Source: an uncultured Fluviicola sp. (GTDB taxonomy: Bacteria > Bacteroidota > Bacteroidia > Flavobacteriales > Crocinitomicaceae). Taken from it: a stretch of 64,000 bases of DNA. The first letter of the stretch is position 1. Every line of letters starts with the position of its first letter. A model generated the notes under the pieces. The model did no database searches. It saw nothing but the letters and a program-made list of their open reading frames with translations, and was not told the origin of the DNA. This document shows, piece after piece, positions 34,617-41,541 of this stretch. Made by a program: the position numbers and the translations under genes. The stretch spans positions 1 to 64,000 of the forward strand of contig NZ_CAMLDC010000012.1 in the NCBI RefSeq assembly GCF_946478805.1. Reading direction: 5' to 3'.

Positions 34617-35405
34617 TTATTTTTGATTGATTGTGTATTTTGTATGCTCACCTATGCGAGCAATTTGCTGTCCGTTTTTCATTAATCGTAGTTGTTCTAT
34701 GTCAGAACTTTCAACGATTGCATATCGGCCTGAAACGAATTTCTCACCTTCCGCTAGTTCTATCAAAGCAGTTTCCTGATCCGGGGTCGGCAATAGTTCT
34801 ACAATATCGTAGATGAGAACTTCGTAGCATTTGTGATGATCGCTCCATTTAAGATGTTTGGAATAACGCCCGATTTGCTTGTATTTGATTTTTCTGAAGA
34901 CTTCTCTGTCAAGAATAGCTGTGTCTACCAATTCTTCAATAAATTCTCTGTTTGCGCTTGTTTCACGCTCCATTCCTTCTTCGAACCATTTTACCACATT
35001 GATGACGTACTTTCCGTCAACGCAAAAGCGAAGGTCTCCATCACTTGTCCGATCAACACCTACACCTCTGGTCGGACAATCCGGCATGTGACCCCAAGAT
35101 TCGAAAAGATGATCTGCACCATAGCGTTTGTAAACACCTCCAACAGGCTGAAGCTGGTTCTCAATTCGTCTATTAAATACCAATAAATACTTGTTTGAAT
35201 GGGGAATTCTTATTCTGTACAAATAGCTAATTGAGAACCTTATTTTTTGTTTGCGGTACTTTCCAAATCTGGTTTGGAAGTAAAGTTTTAGAGTTCTTCT
35301 GTTCTTCCACAGCGTTGGAACTCCTTTTGTTAAGATAAGTTTTAGTAGAAATTCAATCATATTGACCAGCATTTTGTTTTTGTTATTGTTTACCTTTTTT
35401 TTCAT
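34617..35405 (-). CDS. TM-NUDIX (SMODS-associated NUDIX) effector of type II-short CBASS
   Basis: A 262-aa protein. One hydrophobic N-terminal segment (LVNMIEFLLKLILTKGVPTL, about 13-32) precedes a NUDIX-like domain with YLYRIRIPHSNKYLLVFN, LQPVGGVYKRYG, the Nudix-box remnant REFIEELVD, and an RIGEHTKYTINQK ending. It matches the effector at 23755-24594 motif for motif, but it has one membrane segment where that one has two. An insertion (about 98-120) includes CPTRGVGVDRTSDGDL. It overlaps the upstream small gene by 23 bp, and its TAA is 4 nt before the CD-NTase ATG. Confidence 0.8.
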   Translation of the reverse strand: MKKKVNNNKNKMLVNMIEFLLKLILTKGVPTLWKNRRTLKLYFQTRFGKYRKQKIRFSISYLYRIRIPHSNKYLLVFNRRIENQLQPVGGVYKRYGADHLFESWGHMPDCPTRGVGVDRTSDGDLRFCVDGKYVINVVKWFEEGMERETSANREFIEELVDTAILDREVFRKIKYKQIGRYSKHLKWSDHHKCYEVLIYDIVELLPTPDQETALIELAEGEKFVSGRYAIVESSDIEQLRLMKNGQQIARIGEHTKYTINQK

Positions 35406-35568
35406 TGGTTACACCTTTGTACTTCCCTCCGGTCACTTTTACGCTCATGAATTGCCCATTCTCCTTATTGCGTTTGGTGTACAATCCGGTTAAGGGGTTT
35501 AGTACTTGTGAGCGATCTCTTACTGCTCCTTTTCGAGAATTATCTCCAGTTGGATCATTTTTTGCCAT
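35383..35568 (-). CDS. Small basic protein heading the type II-short CBASS operon
   Basis: A 61-aa, strongly basic, Gly/Asn-rich protein (SRKGAVRDRSQVLNPLTGLY, then TKRNKENGQFM). It resembles small proteins of unknown role found scattered in bacterial genomes. There is no membrane segment. It is the first gene after the divergent promoter and overlaps the effector by 23 bp, so it is translationally coupled to the CBASS genes. It may be a regulator, a stabiliser or a nucleic-acid-binding peptide; none is shown. Confidence 0.6.
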   Translation of the reverse strand: MAKNDPTGDNSRKGAVRDRSQVLNPLTGLYTKRNKENGQFMSVKVTGGKYKGVTNEKKGKQ

Positions 35569-35612
35569 TTTTTACTTTATTTGCAATTAATTATTCGGTC
35601 TCTTTACCCTCA

Positions 35613-35696
35613 TACCAAAAACGATAGTTGATTCGTTTACAGGTAATTTGACCACTATTCACACATGTACTAAAAACGATACTATCGATTTTGGTA
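35613..35696. promoter_or_regulatory. Shared divergent promoter with a 16-bp inverted repeat
   Basis: Only 150 bp separate the small CBASS gene (starts leftward at 35568) from the sigma-like gene (starts rightward at 35719). taccaaaaacgatagt (35613-35628) and actatcgattttggta (35681-35696) form an inverted repeat with one mismatch and a 52-bp spacer. A further direct copy of aaaaacgata lies at 35673-35682, next to the right arm. The right arm is about 20 bp from the sigma gene, and the left arm is about 45 bp from the CBASS gene. This fits promoter elements for one sigma factor read in both directions, or an operator. Confidence 0.65.
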
Positions 35697-35718
35697 TTAA
35701 TAAAGAAGAGGACCAGAA

Positions 35719-36402
35719 ATGGATGATTTAATAATATCCGAAGAAATCAAAAACAGCAGTAGTGTAGAATTGATGGAATACATTGCTCTGAAAAGCGATT
35801 TCCCTACTGAAGCCAAAGAAGCATTTGAAGTATTTTGCTATCGTTTTGGAAAAGAATTGAAAGAAAAAGCGGAGATCATCTGTAACAACTGGAATTACAA
35901 TGAAGTTGTAGCGCTTGATATTGTTAATTGTACATTTAATAGAGTGTGGAAATACGCATCATTCAACTCTTCTAAGGCAAAAGGAACGGATATGGATAAA
36001 GCGATTCGGGTATGGTTATTCAGAATTGCGCAGTCTCAGTTGGCAAACCATCACAATAACAGCACGTGTTATGATCTTACACAGGAAGAGGATTTGAGTA
36101 TTATCAGTAGTGTAGATGAACTTGCTGAACACATTGGAACGGACGTAGAAAAGAAAAAAGAATTACGAAAAGCTCTTGATTTCCTTAATGATGCATTATC
36201 TACATTGACTGATAAGCACAAAGTTATTTTCTTAACATACAAAGCGTACGAGAAAAACGGAAAACGTATTGTACCTCATGCAGTAGCTGCAAAATTACGT
36301 GCGAATCTTGGTTTAGTTCAAAGTACAGTTAAGGTTTATAAAAATCAAGCATACGAATTAGTAGAAAATTATATAAAACAAAATCATGGCAAAATCAGAT
36401 AA
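35719..36402 (+). CDS. RNA polymerase sigma factor-like protein (sigma-70/ECF family)
   Basis: A 227-aa protein. A region-2-like helical bundle (ALDIVNCTFNRVWKYASFN, then AIRVWLFRIAQSQLANHH, about 75-115) is joined by an acidic linker to a region-4-like HTH (LSTLTDKHKVIFLTYKAY, then HAVAAKLRANLGLVQSTVKV, about 160-210). This is the layout of an ECF-type or phage-type sigma factor. It begins an operon with a small protein and an ImmA/IrrE-like protease, and it faces the CBASS operon. It probably drives one or both divergent promoters. It could instead be a sigma-like DNA-binding protein that does not bind polymerase. Confidence 0.7.
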   Translation: MDDLIISEEIKNSSSVELMEYIALKSDFPTEAKEAFEVFCYRFGKELKEKAEIICNNWNYNEVVALDIVNCTFNRVWKYASFNSSKAKGTDMDKAIRVWLFRIAQSQLANHHNNSTCYDLTQEEDLSIISSVDELAEHIGTDVEKKKELRKALDFLNDALSTLTDKHKVIFLTYKAYEKNGKRIVPHAVAAKLRANLGLVQSTVKVYKNQAYELVENYIKQNHGKIR

Positions 36403-36736
36403 TACATCCCCTTTAATTATCACAATGGATAATCTGGAAGAATGGTTAGGATCAACCGGATATTTGTTTCCTACAAATGATCTAGAAATAGCAAGATTTG
36501 ATAAGCTATACGACGATTACGCATTCAAGCTTTCAGAAACAAGAATTGATATTAGTTCAATAATGAGCGATACATATTCGTGTAAATCATCGGTCCCCCA
36601 AATTATCCAGATAGATAATAATGCAATTAACGAACTGAAAATGGTTGCCAGGAATGGAGATATTCAAGTTCCGGAAGATATTGTGTCCAAAATGAAAGCT
36701 AAACATCGTAAGAAGGATGACAACGGTAAAAAATAG
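36386..36736 (+). CDS. Small middle gene of the sigma/ImmA-IrrE operon, candidate anti-sigma or adaptor
   Basis: A 116-aa hydrophilic, acidic-N/basic-C protein with no recognised domain. It overlaps the sigma-like gene by 17 bp and the metalloprotease gene by 20 bp, so all three are translationally coupled. The acidic middle (LEIARFDKLYDDYAFKLSET) and basic tail (MKAKHRKKDDNGKK) would suit a protein that binds a sigma factor. By analogy with ImmR/ImmA and CapH/CapP pairs, it or the sigma factor would be the substrate of the protease. Confidence 0.6.
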   Translation: MAKSDNTSPLIITMDNLEEWLGSTGYLFPTNDLEIARFDKLYDDYAFKLSETRIDISSIMSDTYSCKSSVPQIIQIDNNAINELKMVARNGDIQVPEDIVSKMKAKHRKKDDNGKK

Positions 36737-37511
36737 CTCTGATTTATTGATTAAGCAACTGGCGGAATCGATATCAGGCTTACATGATGATCGTGCGGCA
36801 CTACTTGAATCTATAATCGAAGACGAGGGAATCGAATTGTTTTACGACGATTACGGCAATAGTTTTGATGGTATGACTTTCTTCGATGATGCATTTTACA
36901 TGCACCTTAATGAGAGTCGAGGAAACAAAAGTGGAACTGCAAGAGGTAGATTTACCTTAGCCCACGAATTGGGTCATTATTTTATTGAAAACCACAGGAT
37001 CGGTCTTATAAATGGACTGTTAAAGCCACATGGTTCAATAAACAGAACAAAGCAATCAGAGAGAATAGAGCGTGAAGCAGATTATTTTGCAGCTTGCTTG
37101 TTGATGCCAGAGAATGATTTTAAAAAAGAAGTACAAGGGAAAAAGTTTGATTTCAACGTTTTGGAGCATCTAAAAGATTCTTTCAATGTTAGTCTAACTG
37201 CAACTGCTTTACGATACAAAGACATCGGGAATAACGAAATCATGGTCATTTATGCTGTGGATGGAAAAATTAAATGGAAATTCGAAAGTGAACGATTTCC
37301 ATACAAATACTTGGCTGAAAAATATCCTAATATCCCTGAAAACACTTTAATGGATCAATGTTTCAAAGGAAAAGCTAATGCTGGAACAACCGCAGATATA
37401 TGGGCGGTAGAATGGTTCGATAATGTTTCACAACAAAGCTTACAGAAGAAGTTTAAGGAGCATTGCATTATGCATGAAAATAAAGTACTAAGTGTAATTT
37501 GGCAAGCATGA
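36717..37511 (+). CDS. ImmA/IrrE-family zinc metalloprotease (CapP-like context)
   Basis: A 264-aa protein with the HExxH motif in FTLAHELGHYFIENH (His83, Glu84, His87) and the third ligand region ERIEREADYFAACLLMP (Glu120), the ImmA/IrrE signature. The C-terminal 110 residues (TATALRYKDIGNNEIMVIYA onward) form a possible sensor domain like the GAF-like part of IrrE. ImmA/IrrE proteases cleave a cognate transcription regulator in response to DNA damage or phage, and a CapP relative controls some CBASS operons. Here no HTH repressor is adjacent; the partner genes are sigma-like and unknown. Confidence 0.85.
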   Translation: MTTVKNSSDLLIKQLAESISGLHDDRAALLESIIEDEGIELFYDDYGNSFDGMTFFDDAFYMHLNESRGNKSGTARGRFTLAHELGHYFIENHRIGLINGLLKPHGSINRTKQSERIEREADYFAACLLMPENDFKKEVQGKKFDFNVLEHLKDSFNVSLTATALRYKDIGNNEIMVIYAVDGKIKWKFESERFPYKYLAEKYPNIPENTLMDQCFKGKANAGTTADIWAVEWFDNVSQQSLQKKFKEHCIMHENKVLSVIWQA

Positions 37512-37550
37512 ATCATTAGAATACTGGGGTTACTAATGATTTATAAAATG

Positions 37551-38888
37551 TCAAACCAATTCAAACGGAAAATAATCCCGATTCTCCGTTACTTGTCGTT
37601 TCAGTTCTTTCATGAACCTGGCTGCATTATCAATCATCGATATTTTGTTATACTTGAAAATAACACTCGAATCGGACATATTGAATTCTGGGATAGAAAT
37701 GGAACTTGCATGACCAGTAATTTTACTCAGTACAGTTAGAGGGACAAAATTAATGAGATTCGTAATGAATGATCTACGCCCGATATGGGAAGTAACGTAA
37801 TCACATACCCTTTTCGTTTCGAATTGCTTATTTCCATGTGCATCAGTATAAGAAAGTGTAATCTCTTCCGTAAATCCACATTGCTCAGCGATCACCTTTA
37901 CGAGATCATTAAATACTTGTTCGTCCATTTTAGAAGCAAGTTTACCACCATTCGCATTAATTGCATCCTGTAATGGTTTTAGGATTGGTATAACCACCTC
38001 TGTATCTGTTTTCTGTGATAAATAGCGTGCGTAATTAAACGAAACATCATTCTTTGAGTAAGTGTTGTTCGGAATGATTTTTTGTGCATCAGACCATCTG
38101 CAACCAGTAAACAATAATGTGAGAAGCATCAGTTTTGTGTTATTCAATTCATCTGTTGGCGGATTGTATTTTATGATCTCTTGAATTTGCTCCATATCAA
38201 AGTAGATTTTATCCTCTGTTACCATTCGAATCTTCTTTGTTGGATGGAGTTCCGTTGTAGGATTGAATACTGCAATTTTAAACTTTCGCGCTATTCGTTT
38301 CAATACTGCTTTAAAATCTTTATAAATACTCCAAACTGTATTAATTCTATTTGATCGGATTCTGATAGTATCAATGAAGCTGTTGTATAATTCTTCATTG
38401 ATTTCATTACTGAACAATTGTTTTCCAATCTTCTTTTCAAAATCAATTAAGCGATTTCTAAGTGTTTTGTAGTTTTCCCGGGTTTTCTTTTTTAGGTCCG
38501 GATCATTTAAAACATGATCATTTATGAAATCCACTATCCTTACCCGAGTTACTGTTGAACGATCATCTTTCTTTTTGATCTTACTATCCAATTCCTGCTT
38601 TAAACGATCGGGTGTTACAGTTTCTGTTGTGATCAGATAATTGAAAATATCTGTTGCTTGTTTTTCAAGCTGTAGAAGCGTTGTGCGTTTGGATTTATTC
38701 TTCGGAAGTTTCTCTTCCAAATCCCATTCTGATTTTGTAACTTTAACTCCGGTATAATACTTGAGCGGTTTATACACGAATAGTTGTTTCAAAGCATCGA
38801 ATTCTTTGTAACCGAAGTTCATAATTGCTAATACAGGAATCTCACCCTCGATTCCAGTTTTTAGTATGAAATTGATCTTTAATTTCAT
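37551..38888 (-). CDS. Tyrosine recombinase (integrase) of the genomic island
   Basis: From the ATG at 38888 the protein is 445 aa; an ATG at 38918 would add 10 residues. An N-terminal arm-binding region and a SAM-like core-binding domain (about 115-205) precede the catalytic domain: Arg264 (TGCRWSDAQ), His368 and Arg371 (HIGRRSF), His393 (ITGHAS) and nucleophile Tyr413 (IFKYNKI). This matches phage-integrase-family enzymes of Bacteroidota mobile elements. It lies about 240 bp from the right repeat and is transcribed toward the island interior. It is the likely integrase for the 14309/39151 boundaries. Confidence 0.92.
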   Translation of the reverse strand: MKLKINFILKTGIEGEIPVLAIMNFGYKEFDALKQLFVYKPLKYYTGVKVTKSEWDLEEKLPKNKSKRTTLLQLEKQATDIFNYLITTETVTPDRLKQELDSKIKKKDDRSTVTRVRIVDFINDHVLNDPDLKKKTRENYKTLRNRLIDFEKKIGKQLFSNEINEELYNSFIDTIRIRSNRINTVWSIYKDFKAVLKRIARKFKIAVFNPTTELHPTKKIRMVTEDKIYFDMEQIQEIIKYNPPTDELNNTKLMLLTLLFTGCRWSDAQKIIPNNTYSKNDVSFNYARYLSQKTDTEVVIPILKPLQDAINANGGKLASKMDEQVFNDLVKVIAEQCGFTEEITLSYTDAHGNKQFETKRVCDYVTSHIGRRSFITNLINFVPLTVLSKITGHASSISIPEFNMSDSSVIFKYNKISMIDNAARFMKELKRQVTENRDYFPFELV

Positions 38889-39129
38889 GGTGATTCGTTT
38901 TATGATTGATCCAAACATATAAGTAATAACTCATACGAGGGGTACTAAAAAGGGTAGGAAAATTGGAGGTTTGACCCCCAATTCCCCTGAAATCCTTCTA
39001 ATTCCTTTCCATGTAACGAATCCGCTGAATCCTTTATTGTGATTGGGTTTCCGGGATTCTAAAGGATTTGTGAGATTTTAACTACACTTCTCCAAAGGGG
39101 GAAACAGAGAGCGCACTCTTAGGTTACAA

Positions 39130-39151
39130 GAAATAATTCACCTAAGAGGAT
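39130..39151. repeat. Putative right attachment site (attR)
   Basis: Second exact copy of the 22-bp repeat at 14309-14330. On the island side, ctcttaggt (39116-39124) is the perfect inverse of acctaagag (39140-39148) inside the repeat, forming an inverted pair as expected for recombinase core sites. Between the integrase and the repeat (38889-39129), three copies of a waatccttt-type motif (38990, about 39026, and inverted at 39061-39069) may be arm sites. The repeat ends 4 bp from the stop codon of the chromosomal gene at 39156. Confidence 0.75.
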
Positions 39152-39155
39152 AAGA

Positions 39156-40085
39156 TCAATACTCTTCCAACTTCAGCGGGATCACAAAATACACGCTGAA
39201 CTGGTGACTGTTGATGCGGTTGCCGAAAACATCCGGGCCGAAACGGATTGCGTACTCGTAGGAGAAATTCACCCAGGGAATTCCCGGGTTGATTCCTAGC
39301 CGTGGTTTGAGACAAAACGAGCCGTGTGTGAAATCGGTGTAATATACTCCGCTGATCCCCAGGTTCACATAGCGCGTTGTTACCTGGAAACCGATCTTGG
39401 GGCCGAGGATAAAGGCATCCTTGCGCCAGAGAAAATTGAATTCCGCGCCGTAGACCGGTCCGCGGATCCATCCGGGTTCGGTAGATCTGCTTAAAAAACT
39501 TGTAGTAACTTCCTCGTATCTTGCCGGACTGAAAGAAACTTCTCCAAACAGGCGGTTCCCTTGGTAGAAATTGACATAGAGAAAACGCGAGTCCCAGCTT
39601 GTCATGAAATCCTTGAAATCTTCTCCATAATCCTTATTTTGCCGGTAAGCCTTCCGTTCAGCCTTTTCCTTCGCACGTAGGATCGAATCAATGATTGTAA
39701 CATCCGGCAATTCCGGGATGGTGTAAAAAACAGAATCCGACTTCACCTCCACACGAGCCCAATGACTGCTATACCCCTGTCCAAGGCTCCAGTTGCGGAC
39801 AATGAATTCAACGGTCACTAGTGTATCTTCGTAAATCCCTTTTTTTCCCGGAATCTTACATTTGAAGACTTCTCCCGGTTGTTTGTGAATGAAATTATAG
39901 GAACAACCGACGGGAGACTTATAATTATTCGTATAACTTGTCTTGAGCTCGTAATCGTATTTATTGAAATCCAGGTTCATGGGAATCTTCACAAACAAAT
40001 AGCGTTCACTCCATGCCTGAGCCTCCACCGAACCAGAGGACATGCAGATAATCAGAAAAAGTAGTATGCGGATTCGGTTTTTCAC
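39156..40085 (-). CDS. Secreted hypothetical protein, likely outer-membrane beta-barrel
   Basis: A 309-aa protein with a signal peptide (MKNRIRILLFLIICMSSGSV, cleaved near EAQA). The N-terminal half is mixed beta with a Glu/Lys/Arg-rich helical linker (ILRAKEKAERKAYRQNKDYG). The C-terminal half has alternating aromatic strands (FILGPKIGFQVTTRYVNLGI, then FSVYFVIPLKLEEY) typical of small barrels. This is the chromosomal gene whose 3' end meets the right island boundary, so integration left it intact. Confidence 0.6.
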   Translation of the reverse strand: MKNRIRILLFLIICMSSGSVEAQAWSERYLFVKIPMNLDFNKYDYELKTSYTNNYKSPVGCSYNFIHKQPGEVFKCKIPGKKGIYEDTLVTVEFIVRNWSLGQGYSSHWARVEVKSDSVFYTIPELPDVTIIDSILRAKEKAERKAYRQNKDYGEDFKDFMTSWDSRFLYVNFYQGNRLFGEVSFSPARYEEVTTSFLSRSTEPGWIRGPVYGAEFNFLWRKDAFILGPKIGFQVTTRYVNLGISGVYYTDFTHGSFCLKPRLGINPGIPWVNFSYEYAIRFGPDVFGNRINSHQFSVYFVIPLKLEEY

Positions 40086-40137
40086 AGTTCTAAATTAACT
40101 TTTCCCCGGTTGTCTGATACTAAAATCCACAGTTCTT

Positions 40138-40270
40138 TTTTTTACCACGAAGAACACGAGGTTTTTATTTGACCAGAGTAGAAAAGATTATCCGAATAGC
40201 AATTAAAAAACACTTCTTTGCGTGCTTTGTGGTAAGAATTAATCACGAGGCTCACGAAGAACACGAGGTT
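40138..40270. repeat. Dispersed accacgaagaacacgagg-type repeats
   Basis: Copies of accacgaagaacacgaggtttt (40141 onward) and cacgaagaacacgaggtttta (40252 onward), plus an inverted gctttgtggtaa (about 40229), fill the gap between two genes. The same family occurs at 45029-45165, 59096-59122 and near 3005. These repeats are common in Bacteroidota intergenic DNA; no function is known to me. Confidence 0.7.
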
Positions 40271-41206
40271 TTAATCTTGTTTTGATGTTTCCAGCACTTT
40301 CTTCAACGACTGCAACAAATTCTGCTCGAAATCATTCACGATGGAAGTACTCCACAGCTGACCGTAAAAAGGAATGTTAGAATGGATCAAATACGAGGTC
40401 GTCAACTTCAGGGAAGTCCGTCCATCTTCCAGTCGCTTTAATTCATACCCAATGTATTTGAATTCCAGGCTTTTGTTTTTCAAGACATGATCGACCGTCG
40501 GGCTCGCGCTCAAGCTGGATTTATCCACATCTATCGCGAAACTGAGTTTCCGGTTCGTTTTGCTTTCAATTACCGACTCATGCAATACGATCCCGTTTTC
40601 AAAATAACCCAAGCGCACGTTGGTTTTCGGATTGTAGGTGGAATGCGTCGGCTGCGGAACTCCGAATGCATTCAAAGTACCCGGAGCGTTTACACTTCTT
40701 AGGTCCGGAACAGCAAAGAGGTGTTTCCATACCACCGAATCGGGTTGATTGATGATTAGCTCGTTACTGATTGCGTGTTCCGTGGTGTATTTTGGAAGCT
40801 GTTTCTCGGCCATTCCTAAAACAAGCGGTACCAGGAGAATCGGAAGTGCCTGTTTTTTGATTGTTTGATCTTTCTTTTCCCGCGTCAAAAAATAAAAGCC
40901 GATACTGGCCAAGATCGAAATCAGGATGTAAGGATATCCGATAACGAGCAAGCAAACCATATCTTCCAGGTTGGTCGCTACTGCAATGGATAAGAAAAGA
41001 AGAATCGAGATCAATGGGAACAGGACTGCTTTCCACCAACTTCTGCGGTAACCTTTTCCGCTAAAGAAGAAAGGAATAAAGCCTATGACCATCGGGCTAA
41101 GGACCAGGTAAGAAATCGAATTGAGATCCATCAGGTTCCATCCTCCCAATAAGCGGACGATAAATGCATAAACCACTGAAAGGAGAATTCCGAGGTATTG
41201 TTTCAT
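40271..41206 (-). CDS. Membrane protein with C-terminal SRPBCC-like domain
   Basis: From the ATG at 41206 the protein is 311 aa (an ATG at 41242 is weaker). Four or five TM helices fill the first 130 residues (YLGILLSVVYAFIVRLLGG, then MVIGFIPFFFSG and so on). A soluble domain follows with NQPDSVVWKHLFAVPDLR, KLSFAIDVD, LKLTTSYLIHSNIPFYGQLW and a final amphipathic helix. That order of strands and helix fits the START/SRPBCC ligand-binding fold. The ligand and role are unknown. It appears to be a single-gene chromosomal unit. Confidence 0.65.
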   Translation of the reverse strand: MKQYLGILLSVVYAFIVRLLGGWNLMDLNSISYLVLSPMVIGFIPFFFSGKGYRRSWWKAVLFPLISILLFLSIAVATNLEDMVCLLVIGYPYILISILASIGFYFLTREKKDQTIKKQALPILLVPLVLGMAEKQLPKYTTEHAISNELIINQPDSVVWKHLFAVPDLRSVNAPGTLNAFGVPQPTHSTYNPKTNVRLGYFENGIVLHESVIESKTNRKLSFAIDVDKSSLSASPTVDHVLKNKSLEFKYIGYELKRLEDGRTSLKLTTSYLIHSNIPFYGQLWSTSIVNDFEQNLLQSLKKVLETSKQD

Positions 41207-41326
41207 GTTGTTCCAGTTTGTCCAAATGTACGGATAAAACAATATCGTTTGATGCGGGATCGGACCGGATAGAAACGCTTAGGAACGAGATGCATCGGGA
41301 TTAATCACAATATGCATCACACTTAA

Positions 41327-41455
41327 TTTTTACCGCAAATGCGCAAATTTTTAGCTCAGCTACCGCACGGTGTAAATAAAAAAAATAGTGTTTACCGGTA
41401 AAGAGGCGACTGGTAAGCGCCTCCAATATTTGTACATTTGTGGGAAAATATAAAA
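41327..41455. repeat. Dispersed ttaccgcaaatgcgcaaat repeat with internal hairpins
   Basis: The 299-bp gap 41243-41541 contains taccgcaaatgcgcaaattttt (41331 onward), then agctaccgcacggt, gtttaccggtaaagaggcgactggtaagcgcc, and an inverted acatttgtggga (about 41437-41448). The arrangement is an imperfect inverted repeat of the same family as 49524-49651. No gene is seen. Confidence 0.6.
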
Positions 41456-41541
41456 CGGTTTCCATCGTAAAATGGTTTGGGTGCAAATAATGCATATATC
41501 CCGATGCGTCGCGCCCATACGTCAGATTATATTTTTAATTA

